Shown: piece by piece, positions 27,901-41,300 of the stretch | How the letters are laid out: every line of letters begins with the position of its first letter | Position numbering within the stretch: the stretch's first letter is position 1 | Assembly (NCBI GenBank): GCA_013400975.1 | Contig: WBMZ01008661.1 | Location: 62,001-126,000, forward strand | Reading direction: 5' to 3' | DNA: 64,000 bases | DNA from: Atrichornis clamosus | Taxonomy: Eukaryota > Chordata > Aves > Passeriformes > Menuridae | The notes under the pieces: generated by a model | Told to the model about the DNA's origin: nothing | The model's input: only the letters and a program-made list of their open reading frames with translations | Databases searched by the model: none | Made by a program: the position numbers and the translations under genes

Positions 27901-29089
27901 AAACCCATCCTTGCTTGGCATGGCACAATATTATGTGCACAAGCAGTTGTGGGTGTATCACGAAGGACAGAGCTGCGCAGTGCAGCAGATCCATGTGGGA
28001 GCCATGCAGGCGTCCTCAGCAGTAAGCAGGCAGCGCCGGGCAGGCGGTGCCGTGCCAGTGAATTTGTAACAGACCTGCTGATGGGATGGGATGGGATTCC
28101 CCACATTTCTCTAAAAATGGGATTGCAGGGCCTGTCAAAGGCAGGAGATGCAATCTGACAGACCTGCAGTCTGATGTGGTGTACCAAACCTCATCATGCC
28201 TGCTACAGCTGGAGAAGGGAGAACTTTGTCAAAAGTGGTTGTCATGACAAAGGAACACAGGGAAGATAGTATCAAGGGAAGGAGATAAATTAAGGAGATG
28301 CATTTTGAATGTTTAATGGGCTGGAAACATCGTGGGAACAAATGTTGCCTGAGGGCACTGGAGTGCAAGTCCAATGCCAGCCACAAGTGGAAATGAATTC
28401 ACAGGGTAGATCCCTGCTCTTACACGGGAAGCTGAGCACCCCAGAGCTCTGGGCTGCCGAGAGGCCCAGGCCAGGAGGAACAATAGCAAGAACAGATTAA
28501 ATGGAGAGATTAAGGTCTTGTCTATACAAGAAAAGTTGTATCAGTTTATTTAGATGGATTTGAAGTGATGTAGTTAAACTGCAGAAAACCCCAAGTGTAG
28601 GGGCACTTCAGCTCCAGCTGCAGTGCAGCACAGCCTCAGCACCTTTGAAGACCCGGGGCCAGATGCATATCTGGGTGTCTGAATGCTCCTGGAAATGCCT
28701 TCCCACCGACACTGTGAAGTGGGGCAGTAGCTGCAGAGGTGGGGTGAGGACAGATGCATGGCAGACTGTGAGACACTGAGGTGCTGCGGCTGCGGGTGCT
28801 GGGCGCCAGGGCCCCTGGAGTGGTCCAGGACGCCTCACTGTCCTCCCATCCAGGCACAAGGACTATGAGACAGATGGTGAAACTTGACATGGACACCGGT
28901 GATGGCACATGAGGAATTTCCATGGTGAGTGCTTTTATGCCATCTAGTCCAAGTGCTAGAGGAAAATGCCATCAGAGCAGTAGAGGATCAGGATTTTCCT
29001 GGGATGCAGTCAGAACTGACATTGCCCAGTTCAGTGAAGTTTCCTCACATTTATGCAGGCTTTGTTTCTCATCTTGTGTACTAACCCAC
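21968..29089. other. single-copy non-coding stretch
   Basis: No transposon or exon recognised. Minor features are a seven-unit (AT)n at 22483-22496, an AT-rich segment at 24240-24310 and three ATGGG units at about 28081-28095. The frame at 27649-28158 (169 codons, plus) is opposed by a 165-codon frame on the other strand over the same bases and has no domain. A small CpG-enriched patch lies at 27960-28060. Confidence 0.5.
22483..22496. repeat. short (AT)7 microsatellite
   Basis: Seven AT dinucleotides in a row. Too short to be informative beyond possible length polymorphism. Confidence 0.9.
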
Positions 29090-29760
29090 TGAAGGTGATT
29101 AGGATTTTATTTTACTTTTCAGGCTGCCTAATTAATGAGTTATCCTCTCAAAATCTGCCAAAAAGGGCAGTAATTTTTCCTTTAAAAATCATGCACCAGC
29201 CATTCATCTCCAGCAGCTGAGCCCTGAGTGCTGTGTTAAACCTGCAGCAGAAAAATGGGACAGCACAAGTCACAGAGGCCTCACCAACAGCTCTGCATCA
29301 CTCTGAGAAAACAAATAGCTCTTTTTCTTAGCCCGTAGGAAAAAAAAAGGCTATTTTTAATGGGTTTGATCCTGCACACACATTTGCATGCATGATGCAC
29401 CTCTACTGACATTAACATGAAACTAATATTGATGAGAACGTTGGTTTGTTGGTAAATCACTGAGCAGCACCTGGCTCTGTGCTGTGGCCAGCATCCTCTC
29501 CCCTTGCATGCACATACAGAGCTTGCATAACTCTACAGTGAAAGCAAATGCTATTATTAGTTTATAAAGCCTGTTTTGTTGAATTTGGCAGACAATGTGT
29601 ATGTGTAAATTCCCCCAAATTAATTAAAACGTTTAGAGAGATGGTGGAGATAGCAGCACTGCTCATCTAATAGATAGTTTTAACAGGTTCACAAATGCTT
29701 TTATGTGATTAATTAATGCTTGGCTACCTCAGGTGAAATAATCTGGGCATGCCTGTTTCC
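29090..29760. promoter_or_regulatory. candidate conserved non-coding element (homeodomain-site cluster)
   Basis: An AT-rich block without simple repeats or transposon similarity contains three extended homeodomain-type core sites: TAATTAATGAG at 29129-29139, TAATTAAAAC at 29621-29630 and GATTAATTAATGC near 29707-29719. A TTTGCATGCATGATGCA segment lies near 29383-29399. This density of TAATTA words in otherwise unique sequence is characteristic of developmental enhancers in vertebrates. What I see is the motif cluster. That it is an enhancer, or conserved, is inference. AT-rich sequence produces TAATTA by chance, so confidence is low. Confidence 0.3.
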
Positions 29761-30048
29761 TTAAATCAGAGCAAAGGTAGAGGGGCAAATTCATGCTCTG
29801 TTTAAGCAGCTTCCGTCAAATTTGGTCTGAAGCCCATTAATTTATCTCTGGAAGACAAAAGTGATCTGAACTGACTGTATGAGCAGAAGATGGAAAATGC
29901 ATGAAATAATAAATAAAGCCATGGTGCTTGCCAGCATTGAGTGCCAGAATTTTTTTCTTGCCTGGTTTAGCTCTTCTTCTTTTGTAGTTGCAGGGTGAAA
30001 CCAGGCTCAGGCCCAGCCAGCTGGTCTGGTGCTGACCCTGTCGCTGGC

Positions 30049-30081
30049 GTGGTGGCATTGTGGTGGCATTGTGGTGGCATT
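30049..30081 (+). repeat. 11-bp minisatellite, three perfect copies
   Basis: The unit GTGGTGGCATT occurs three times in perfect tandem (30049-30059, 30060-30070, 30071-30081). The absence of any mismatch suggests recent slippage or expansion. No function evident. Confidence 0.95.
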
Positions 30082-33000
30082 GTGAGACTTGAGCTGCTTC
30101 GTGTTGGATGCTTCCTGCAAGAGAAAGCATGGACTGTTTTGATGCATGAGCCACCTCCCTCAGTTTGGTGAAGGAGCTGCCCAAATTTAATGGGATATAT
30201 CAGAAGTACTCCAGCCAAACAAGGACAGCTAGTGACATTAATGTGACTGTGCTCAGGAACACTGCAAAGAAAGAGCATGGCTATGTATAGATGCTGGGGC
30301 TCAAATACAGCTTCTTTACCTCCTACACAAATTCCTGGGCTCGGGACTTTAGATCTGGACTCAGCCCTCCATCTGTTTTGTGCACAGAGACACCGGCACA
30401 GGCAAAGTGTGAAACACTACAAGGAGGTGAACAAAGACTTCTTAGAAAAGAAAACCCAAAGCTTAATCTGAAGACGATTTTCTGAAATTACTGTATAACT
30501 CTAGTGTGCCTGGGAACGTGGCTGAGGAAAATAACCTTTTTTATCAGATCCTGTATATGTTGAGAGTGTTAACTGCTGATCATTGTACCATATCAGTACC
30601 TACCTACTAACTTTTGTTAATGCTCACCATGGTATACTGACCCTGCTCTAATAGGTAGAAAGCTGAATTTTAGTTCTTTACTGCAATATCAGAATAATTC
30701 TTTGATAAGTGACCTAGGGAGAACCCTCAGTTTTCCCTAGGCAAAATCAGACAGAATTAATGACCACAGTATAAAACACCCAATCTGACCTCAGATGAAG
30801 GTGAGTGGAGAACCTTCCCCTCATTTTCCTCTGCAAGGAGGGCATGTTTCATCTGAGTTACCAAGAGAATCAACACAGAGACCTAACATCCCATTTCCAC
30901 CTCCTTGATTTTCAGAACAGCATCACACTTTAAAAATCTTCCATATATAAAGTACATCCAGGTGCCTGAAATGCAAAGCTGTGCTGCTTTCAGACAAGAG
31001 GGAGGTATGCAGCTGACTCAGACTCACCTCTGTCCCTTCATGGAGACCATCTGGTCACAGCTCAGAAACAGATCCAGCTTTCTATCAAGTGTTTTCCAAT
31101 TCAGTGTAATCAGACTCTGGATATAGCCCAGTCTAGTTCAGTCCTGTGATGATGAGGCTGTTTCTCACTTACTCATCTTCTGACCTTGTGAGACTTGCAG
31201 TCCAGGCTGCATGTGGCCCAGCTTTAACGTATGAATATAAATAAATACACAGATGTCTTTCCTGCCCCCTGAATGCCAGGGACACGGTAGCCTCATGGCC
31301 AGGATACTCTCCTCTGTGTGCAAGAGAAGAGCTCATACTCATGAGGCTGGTGATACTGGAAGCCAGGTCTCACTGGAAGTAAGCACTGTTCTAGGGATTG
31401 GAATATTTCCAAGAAGTGGGTAAAGAAGTGGACTTATTTTAGTGCTTTTGCTATGGGTAGGCTCCCTTGACCACACCTGCCAAATCAGACCCATTAAAAG
31501 TTTCAGGGACTTCTAGTTCCTAAACTTGAGTCCATATCCATAATTTTTTGCATCTCTGTCCAGATCAGGACCTTTTTGAGAATCATCCTAGGAACTTCAA
31601 AGTTACCAGGTACATTTTTAACAAATGGTCTCCAAAAGTGAGTGCTGCTGCAGAGCAACCTCAGGTGGTCTGCATTTTATCCTGAGTAGCTTATTTCAAA
31701 AGTTAAAGAGACCATTGCAGGGAGGCTCATGGCACTTTCCCTGCATCAAAGTAGCTGGAACTGGTCTCATTTTCATGCAGTTAATACCTAGGGATATCTC
31801 ATCCAACTCTGGTATTGAATGGATGCTAAATGAGAAAGCCAGCAATGTTGCTTCCTGCACCACGTTTGGTATTTTCTTTTCCATGACTGTGCAGCCTAAT
31901 GGACAGGCTCCCACCCTGGAAAAATGGCTTGTGAACTAGATATCCTGCACAGCTGTATGTGAGAGTATTTCCTATTTATTGTTTAAAGAAAATCTCTGGA
32001 GTAAATTGTGGAAGAAAAACACGGGTATAAATGTTGATTAGGTTACTCCCCTGTAAAAGACACAACCCTTCAAAGAGTATGAAGCAAAACACTCATGTTC
32101 TTCCTTTGTTTTTGCTTTGCTTCCTTTCACCAAATCCTTTTCTTGGATAACTTAAATACTGAGAAGATTTTATCTCTGCTCGTAGAGGTACAGTTCTGAA
32201 GTAACTTCACTGGCTCCAACAAAGCAGTTCCAGGTCCAGGGTTGTGCAAGAGAGAACAGTCCAGCACCCATTCTCAGTAACTGCATTTGAGCACTGCTGT
32301 TAGACCTTGCGCATCTGTATCTGAATCAGGGTGTTGTAGTGTTCAACACTGTTCCCTCTGTTCCCTTCTCTGATGGAAGGAACATCCTGGCCAAATGGGA
32401 TGTATGATGTAAGTCACATTTACAACTTCAATTACATCATGGATTTCTTGCTTGTCTCTTACCAGTCTTAGTTTTGCCTCTTTTTTGATTTTCCTCATGT
32501 TGTTTCTCATCTTTTATTCTCTCTCTATTTATTTATCCAGGTTAGCATATTTGTACATTCATATGTAGGCCTTTTCTGGCATCCCACATCTTAGGAATTA
32601 ATCTAATTCTAGATAAATATGTATACATGTATTTGAATATATAATCACATAAACATATAAATAAATACTGTCATGATATGATTCTTGCAATGGGAATTGG
32701 ATTTCTGAAATGTTCTGGCCTTGCTTGACTTGAACGTTAAAGCTTCAGTCAAGAAACAAGCAAATACTATCTCCTTGTGAATAAACTGAATCCAACCTTT
32801 TATTTGCTTCTACATGTCCATCTGTGCTCACTGTAAAGAGATGTTCATCAACAGGCACTGTTGATGACGGTGACACTCCTGCTGACCATCTCTTCTGTGG
32901 GGTCCAGCACCCCATTCAAGGGGGTTTGATTTTCTTCTCAAGGAGAATGGATCTCTACAGCAGAGCTGAGAAGTTCAGCATGATGGAGCAATCTGGAGGA

Positions 33001-35156
33001 ACAGAGGTCTGACTACTAGGCTCAAGGGTTAGCATACAGGCAATAAGCCATAATGACCCTCCTACAGCCGCAGAGTAGGATTATTGATTTTTGATGGTTG
33101 GGAATCACTTGCACCATAGTTACAGTCTATACAGTAATGGCCAGGCCTGATGTGTGTGCTACTCAAACCCTACCAGTTTGGCTGTATGGGGAGGGATGCA
33201 AATTGCATCATCTTTTATTAGAAAAACATTAAAGACACTTAATATATACTCCTCAGCCATGGTTTTGGTCTTAAATTTTGAATGGGCTACTTCTGGATTA
33301 TCTTCTCTGTGGCAGCAATTGAATTTGGCCCAAAATTATGGTAGTCTGCAATTAGTGGAGAAAGCAGATCTTATTCTTTGCTTTGTAAATGTGCCTGAAC
33401 AATGTCATTCAGATAGCAAAACCATCCATGGGCAAGGGGGGTCTGTACTAAAGGCTGTGTTTTAACCTTATGGGGAAAACCAAGGCAGTCCTGAACATGG
33501 GAAAGCAGTAATTTCACTCTCTTCACTGAAATCTTTCCAGAAGAAAGACAAACTGTGTCCGTGTCCTGGAGGAAGACCTTACTTTTGTTCTTTCTTGTTG
33601 TGTTTCTTAGTATAAACGTATCCAAGACTGAAAGTATTTGGCTGTTCTTCCTGTCTGGAAACATAACGGGAGTCATGATGATTAGGTAAGTTAGCTGTGG
33701 GGGTGATGCATCTCACTGTCTTAACCACCTGGAAATTAGGCGTCTTGGCTCCATGAATTCTTTTGGCTCTAAGAGCCAAGGAGGAAAAAAATCGCACCTT
33801 TGCTGGGCAGTTCAGCCCCTGCCTTAAGCACCTGTCTTAGGACAGGATGACTTACTCTCTGAAGGTGTTTGCCTCTCTGCCTTATCTACAGAGGGAATGT
33901 ATACAACCAGCTCAGACTGAATGTGTGATTTTTAGAAGGGTGAAATTAGCTGTCCCTGTATGTCTGATTTCCTAGTCTGTGCTCCCACTGTTCTGTTGCT
34001 GTGAATGTTGCTGCTTCACAACCAAGTCTAAGCTGCCACGGTCATAATTTCAGTGTCCAAGAGAATGCTGAAGCAAAATGTCCTGTCTATCAGGGACATA
34101 CTTTGCAGGCAGATTTTCCATATATCTTATTTTGCACAGACTAGTATGTCTCTCTCTATTTTTAGCATGAGTGCTTTATTCAAGAAGTCTAAAAACCTTT
34201 CAAACAAGGGTAAGGAGTCACCCTGAGTTGTGTCCTAGCAGCTCTGTGTCAAAACATCCCCATATATTGTTTTATTAGCTGTTTCAGGGCTGTTGGTTTA
34301 TATCTAACATTGTTATTCTTTGGGACAAAGATACAGTGGGGCTTCCTGGACAAGTATTTTTATCCTATTAAAAACATAACTCCTTCTTTCCTTTCCTAAA
34401 AACAGCTCCAGTAGAAGTCTCTTTAAAAAGTAGACAATTTGCTGTCTACTTCTGGTTAATGCTTGATTTACGTTGTTGTTACTGGGCCTTGTAAAAAAGG
34501 GCTGCTCCTATCACAACATTTCTAGATACAAAAACAGTCAAAACCAACCATTTGAAAGTCCTCTGCTCTGTAACCCAATATTATTTAGCTATGGCTTTGA
34601 TCTTGTGCCTGGAAAAAATCTTTTCCTTGAAACACTGAAAGTTTTCACAATTCTAATAATGCATCAAAGCTGATACAGTACATAGTTCAGCCAATCTTTA
34701 GTATTAGTTCACTTCATGAACCCAAATAAATATATTTTTCCCCTTCTTTCAGCTTTAATTTGGTGTTTTCTTTGCAGTGGTTCTGGGGAGTAGAGTGCTG
34801 CTGGTGCTTGGGGAAGCGGGAGGGTGAGAGCGCTGGGTAACTCCAGGCAGAGCGCAGCCAGATGCTTCCTCCCACAGGACTGCCAATGCCCTGAGCACCT
34901 CTAGACGTCTCGTGAGCACAGACTGCTGCTCCTGCCAAATTGCATGATGGTTTTGGGGATGGAGGCGAATACCCATTGAGTATTTACTTGATGCTATCAA
35001 ACTCATTTGTCTCCTAACCAAAGTCAAAGTCCCTAGAGGTGAAATTCAGTGCAGCAATCCACTTCTCCATCTTTGAAAGGAACATCATTAACATACCTTA
35101 CATATGAACAAATGTGGCTTTGTTCCATGTTACTTCATTAATGCATTATTTGGGGT
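30082..35156. other. single-copy non-coding stretch
   Basis: No gene or named repeat recognised. AT-rich low-complexity sequence with ATTTATTTATC and TACATGTATT words lies at about 32520-32670. Frames in the region are short and lack domains. Confidence 0.5.
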
Positions 35157-35325
35157 GATAGATTTGAAAGCCAGAAGGCACCTTCATGATGACCTAGTCT
35201 GATCTCATGAGTACCACGAACTAGTAATCTAGGCAGTAACCTGTGGTTGATCTGTATCAGGTGTTTTAGAAAAATAGCCAGTTTCCCATGGCAGTTTGGA
35301 CTGATCTCCCTAGATGTGCTGATTT
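35157..35325 (-). mobile_element. ancient amniote CR1-family LINE 3' relic
   Basis: Reading plus-wise, 'GATTTGAAAGCCAGAAGGCA' (from 35161), 'CATGATGACCTAGTCTGATC' (from 35186) and 'AGGTGTTTTAGAAAAATAGCC' (near 35259) follow the pattern of the reverse-complemented 3' end of an old CR1 type abundant in turtles and crocodilians (CCAGAAGGGACCATTGTGATCATCTAGTCTGACC ... TTTTAGAAAAACATCCAAT). This copy is very old and inert. Subfamily not assigned, right boundary approximate. Confidence 0.72.
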
Positions 35326-38300
35326 CCAGCGAGCAGTTTGCCAAAGGGAGAGTAGAGAACACAATAGCAAAGCTGATGTTTGTTGTGCAGATCTGGAAGA
35401 CGAGTTTCACCCTAGGAAGCCAGACAAGCCCAAATACAAACAAAGATGGAAACAGCACCATTCTGTAGATCTGAATTTAGATCTAACCTTTGGCTGAGGG
35501 CCTATTTCCCCTTTTAAATCGAAGTGGAAAGCAGTCTACTAAAGGAAATGAATTTGCTAGTTGAATACCATGGGTGAATTCTGAAAAAATACAGCATTTT
35601 GGACTTCATATGGAGAGAGAGATTTGTTATTGCAGAGGAAAAGAAATACCCTGAGAAATGTTTGTAATTTTATGTTTTGCTTTTCAATTGAAAAGTCTGT
35701 TCTTGAGTTTGAGTATGCAGTCAAGAAAGACTGACCTACAGAAATGCATTTGTTTCTGTGAGCTCAAGCCATGAACCTGCCTCAGTTTTCTTTGCCAGCT
35801 TGCTTTGTGAGCTGCTGCAAATACAGGATTTTTTTGAAGAAGACTAGGGGACACTGAACAAGACAGTGTCCATCCCTGGAAACAGCCTCCAGGAGGTGGC
35901 TGCTCCTGCAAGGCTCTGCAGGCTCTCCCCACATGATGTGACAGATCTGATAACTTGCATATCCTTGTCCCTTGGTTCTGGACATAGAAGCACATTGTCC
36001 ATCTGGTCCCATCCCAGTCTTTGCAAGCCTGCTGGGGGAAGAAAGAGATAAGTTGACTGCAACACATGTGGGTTATGCCAAGTTAAATGGCTGGATTATG
36101 GATTTACCAGAAGCACTCCACAAAGGGATGCTCTGTTTAATCTATATTTGAGAGCAATGCAGTAATCATATATTTCAGTGAAATTCCAGACGAGCTTTTG
36201 CTGAAGTGCTGTGGAAAAGTAAGTGCTGGAACAAAAGGCAGAGACAGTCAGTGGGGGCTGTGATGGTGAAGTTCTGGGAAGATTATTGATTTATTGAATG
36301 AAGGTCAAAACTACTCAGCAAAAAGGCAGGAAATCTTAGCACAAATAAGCTCAATGTGGAAACAAGGAACTTTAATGTAGAGCAGGAAAAAACAGTGCAC
36401 ACAAGTGTAAATGAGGCATTTAGAAAAGCTAAATAAGGAAGGTCAAGGCTTTCGATGACACTCACCAGTTGGTACAGTGCAGCAATAAGCAAACGCCTCT
36501 CAACAGGCGTGACTGGCACCATTGGCCCTTGCATGATGGAGGACAGGCAAAAATGGAATGATCCATGATGAATTAGCTCACGTGCCAAAGGAGCTGGAGT
36601 TCCTGGGCTAAATCTACTCAAAGAATGATTTACTTGGGCAAGGTCTGACCTCTACCCCTGGAGCTGGCTGGCATGACTATACCACAGCCTCCCTGCTAAG
36701 CTCTCTTAGCTTCCAAACCACAGCGGCCACATCCTAACTACCTGCGGGAAATGGTCTCTCCCCCATGCAAACTCCTAGCCTGTGGTTAAGTAGCACTTGG
36801 GAAAGCTGGCCTGGGTAAAAATTCTGCTAGGGATCATCTTATTGATTCTGACCAGTTATTAGTGTGGACATAAGGGACAAAGAAGTCCAGTGTAAGCCCT
36901 CTGTCTGCAGCATGCTTGTTTGAGGTATCACTAAAGTTGCTTCCCTTCTGTGCAATGGTGTTTTTCTCATCGCCCAGTGTGACTGTGTCACTTGTAAACC
37001 AGGATGAATCCACTCAAAATCCAGCCAGGACCACACTATGCATTCCCTCAGTGCTTCAAAATGGCAGAAGTTGCAGGTTGCTGCAAAATCCTCTCATAGT
37101 GTCTTTTCTGCCATCCGGTGGCTTTGTTTTCTAAGCTGTGGCTTTCCCAAAGTGAAGGTGTGGGACAGCTGGCTCCAGGAGGGTGGTGTGGAAGGGCAGC
37201 ACCATAAGGCTGGGTTATGCAGGAGCAAACAGACAGTTGCAGTGTTTTGTCACGTGGCTCCTCACTGACACCTTCCCTGTTCTTCAAAACAGAGACAGTG
37301 TTAAAACCTCTGTGGCTGCTCCCTGCAGCAGTTCTCAAGATAGTAGCTCAAGGCTTCTGCTGTCTCCTTGCAGTGTTCAGGCTTCTGCTCCACCCTACCC
37401 TGCCCTCTTCTCAGCTGTCTGGTTATGAGTACAACTTTCCTGGCCACAGACCTGTCTGTGTATATGCAATCATTCGTTTGTGTGCATTCATGAAAAGGCA
37501 ACACAGAAACCGGCGCTGGCACATGCAGCTCACGCCGGCTTTGGAGAAAAGCTGTGTGCATTTGTTTGCTTGTGTTTCTCATTATGTAGCCAAAGCTGTA
37601 CTGGCAAGGCTGAGCTGAGTATGGAGCAGTTTGCCCGAAGATCCCTGCTGCAAGACAAGAAGGAGAAAAGCTCTAGAGAAAAATGTCTGCAGTGCTTTTT
37701 ACTAAAGTTAGTAAAGCATTTGTTAAAATGCTGGTTTGTTGATCACAAAGGAACTCATAGGAGTGTAAGAACTGCCTTTGACTGTCAATGCTGAGAGCTG
37801 CCTAATCACAAGTGAATGCTCAGGTGAAGAGTTTACACGGACACAGTTACAAGCACCCAGTGCTTTCGAAGTCTCACTCTTGTGGGGCTTGAGACAATTG
37901 ACCCATTGGGATGGGTAGATCTGTCCTGCATCAACTAGTCTCTCACTTAGGAACTGCAAATTTTAAAACCCTGCATTGACCCCCCTTTGGGTTCTACAGA
38001 AGCCGGTGGTAATGCACTTTACAATACAATTAGTCAATGGCTAATAACAAGTTTTATTTGATCTGAACCTGTTGCACAATGATTTCTCCAGCTGGGCCTT
38101 AGTTGTCACCTTATGATAATACTTGCTCAATATTTTCTCTTGATCTATCTCCTTCACAGGATCATCCTTTTAGAAATTGCCTTCTGTTTTCCGGTACCAT
38201 TTACCCTTTCCTTGTGGCAAAACTCTTCCATACTTGTGTTCATGCTTGTTATCTTCCTGGAAAAGCTTCATGGACCTGTACAATCTTTTCATCACTAGTA

Positions 38301-39178
38301 ACAATAACTGCATTCATATCACACACCAAGTTCACATTTCAGAGACTCCAAGTTATGTTTTCTTCATGGTAAAGCAGAGCCTCTTGCTCCTTGTGAATAC
38401 TTAGAGCTGAGGTTCCTATGTGTGCCACTTTCCATGAGTTGACACTGAATTTTGCTGGCCAACCTATTGTCCATCCTCTTGACACTGCGGAGTTCTTTGG
38501 CTTTTCTTCATCAGGAGCTTTAGGTTGATCAGCCTCATTTCTTACCTCTGAGAATGTTATCACTGTCCTGTCCAAAATACTGCATTCAAATTATCATGGG
38601 TTTGCTGATTTTTTGCTAAATCTCAGCCCAGTGCCTGAGGAGAAACTGCTTGGGACCTCTTGGTGTTGGTCCAGGGCTTGAGCAGGTGGGAGCACCAGGA
38701 TCCCTGACACAGATGGAAGCCTGTTCACTAGCCTAAGATGCTGCATCTTCCCCAGGGAAGTTGTCTTTACTGGTTCTAGTCCAGACAGAATGACTTCCAC
38801 ATCATGGAGGTGCTCCTCCTTGTGAAATGGTTTGGAGAATGAGGTGGGGCGCTCCCCTGCATCCGTGGTTCTGAGCATCAGCCTCCGGTCTTCCCACAGT
38901 GGCCACGTGCCTGACGTGGCTGCCCAGCAGGACCCAGACCAAGCCAGTGATATGCATCTCATGGGTGAGGACTCAAAGAGAAAGAGGCCATGGCAGTGCT
39001 CTGCCAAACAGTGAAATATGAGCCTGGATAAACAGGGGAGAGGACCAGGAGCCAAGTCTGGGATTGTCCCTCAGCATGAGGAGTGTCACTAGCATGTTTG
39101 CTTCTCTAGGTGGTTGTCCATAGCTGGGCGTGCCTTCCAGTGTGCAAGGTTTTTCTAATGTTCCTGTGTGAATATAAG
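35326..39178. other. single-copy non-coding stretch
   Basis: Nothing identified. Frames such as 37217-37618 (plus) and 38594-39055 (minus, 153 codons) have no recognisable domain and are contradicted by frames on the other strand. Confidence 0.5.
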
Positions 39179-39545
39179 TGCTGGAAAAGTACAGAAAGGA
39201 CCACAGGGCTGATCAAAGGTGAGGAATGGCTCCTGTTCAGGAGGTGGAATAGATTGGGGGTAGAGATGGCTGGAGGAGGATATGATACAAATCCACAAAA
39301 TCATGCGTGGTAGAAAGAAAGCACCTAGGGGATCACTGTATCTTCCAGTAATAGAGTCAGGGGATGCCAAATGAAACTCCCAGATGGCAAGGTCAGTGCA
39401 AAGGAAAGGAGGCAGTTGTGCTCCCAGGGAGGAGCTGAAGGTGTGGAACCCAGTGCTGCCAGGGATGGTAGGTGCTCAATGTTTACACGAGCTCAAATTC
39501 ATGGAAGAATTATCCATTGATAGTTATTAAATACAAAACCGCAAC
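39179..39545 (+). mobile_element. ancient degenerate CR1-family LINE relic
   Basis: Landmarks in order are TGGAAAAGTACAGAAAGGACC (39182), GATATGATACAAATCCACAAAATCATGCGTGG split across 39278-39310, CCAAATGAAACTCCCAGATGGC (39367), GGTGTGGAACCCAGTGCTGCC (39440) and ATTCATGGAAGAATTATCCA (39497). They match in order the old amniote CR1 3' region (GAGGATATGATAGAGGTCTATAAAATCATG, CCAAATGAAATTAATGG, TGTGGAACTCCTTGCC, AATTCATGGAGGATAGGTCCATC). The copy is heavily mutated and non-functional. It belongs to the same age class as the relics at 4.7, 5.6 and 48 kb. Confidence 0.78.
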
Positions 39546-41300
39546 CTCTGCTCCAGGATATCCATGAAGGGTGGAAGAACATCCTGGAGCAGCAGTATTA
39601 TAAGCTTGTCCTTTTATACTCTTCCTTGGCATCTCTTTTTTGCCAGGAAGGGAAAAGATCCTGAGATAGATGCATCCTTGATCTGGCACACATGGGCATT
39701 CTTAGGAATGCAGGTGTGTTGTTCACATGAAGACAAAAGAGGGTTTTTTCGGCATTTGGACAATTTGATCCCACTAATCTTACAAGCTCAGTGAAACAAG
39801 GTTATGGTTAAGAAATTCCATAGGACACAAGTGCCCAAATCCTTTTGTCATTCTTGGCCCAAAATGGCTGTTGACTTGCCCATGTATAAGTTAGGTTCAG
39901 AAAAGAGGAGCAACATTTCTGTGTGAAGGAAAGACAGTGCAGACAGAAAAACTAGATGAGTTTGTCTAATCCAGATGTGTTGGATGGCCTGGGTGTTGGT
40001 GTCCCCTGTTCAGTGTTCAGGCTGATCCAGCTGTATGAGGTCATTCAACTTGGCAAATCACAGAGTGACGAGTTGTGTCAGTAGTCAAATCATAGGCTTA
40101 TACTCCAAAATCTGTTTCCAAATATGTGCATATGAGAGGTGCAGCAGCAGAGCTGGGTGCTCAGTGATGTCAAGTGCAGCAGCACTTTTTTCATAATGGA
40201 GTTTTGTTTGGAAAGAAATGCTGGATGAGATGACATTGTTTTTAGGACTGCTGAGGTTGTTCACGTGTTTGAAACCAAGTGGATACAGCAAGAATCAAGG
40301 TCACCCCTGAGATGTGGGCCACCCAGCCTGAGAGCTTGGCTCAGCCATGCAGGACTCATTTCCTCAGCCTGCCAAAGCATGAAGCAGGGGTTAGCCTGTG
40401 CTCGTGTATGTCATGGTGTTCATCTGATAACACTGCCTGATGATTAATCTCTACAATTAATTGCACATTAATATAGTTCACTGCAGCATATTGAAATGGC
40501 AATGGAGATTCTCTCCTCAGCAAAACAATGGAGTTTTATGGCTCATAATAGAACAGGTAGAAAAAATAACCTTATTTTAAACTTGTGTGATGGAACATGT
40601 TGAATCCATATGTCACTTGTGTTGTGATATTCACCCACCTCTCTCTCCCCCCCTCTTTTGACACCTCATGTGTAGGACTTGCTTGTTACTAATCTGGAAA
40701 CTGTGGACATGGGGAGATTGTGGTTATCTTGTGTGGTCTTCTGCTGAAAGAAAGAGACTGAATATCTGCATCAACCTTCCTCTGCAACCCTGGGTGGGAG
40801 TGCTGTATTTCTGTTGGGGGAGCTGTATCATGGAGCTGCCATGGGGTGGGATGCTGTCCTGGTTGTATGCAGATAAGAGAGCGTGCTGAGCTCTCCAAAG
40901 GGGCTGTGAGGCTGCTCTGAGGGTGTGTGTCTCACCCCTCCCTTGGCTCTCTGTGAGCTTCTGCAGGAGACTAAAGCCACAATTCAGCCATTTCTTCGTC
41001 TTGAGCTCCCATGGCAGCAGGCAGTTCTTCTTTCTAGGGTATGGTAGGGTGGCCTCTGTTCTAGGGGAAGGAAGAACCTTCTTAGGCTGCACCTATTTCA
41101 CCTACAAATGAAATAATGAAACAATGAAGGTGAGAAAGTGCAGGTGACCAACCTGTGCCATGGATGCATCATCACAGCACTCTTGGACCAACATTGATAA
41201 AAAGGGATTAACCCAGGATGGAAGAAACAAGACATGGTACTGTGGTCCTCAAAATGGAGAATCACAGGAAGGCAGCACAAGAATGACAAAAATATGAGAA
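39546..41300. other. single-copy non-coding stretch
   Basis: No gene or named element. A pyrimidine-rich run (CTCTCTCCCCCCCTC type) lies near 40640-40657. Confidence 0.5.

Noticed and set aside
27649..28187. 169-codon plus frame mirrored by a 165-codon minus frame
   Set aside because: Mirror-image frames over the same GC-richer bases are a composition effect; neither has a recognisable domain.
38594..39055. 153-codon minus frame with balanced composition
   Set aside because: No domain or splice evidence; another plus-strand frame (38832-39014) shares the bases.
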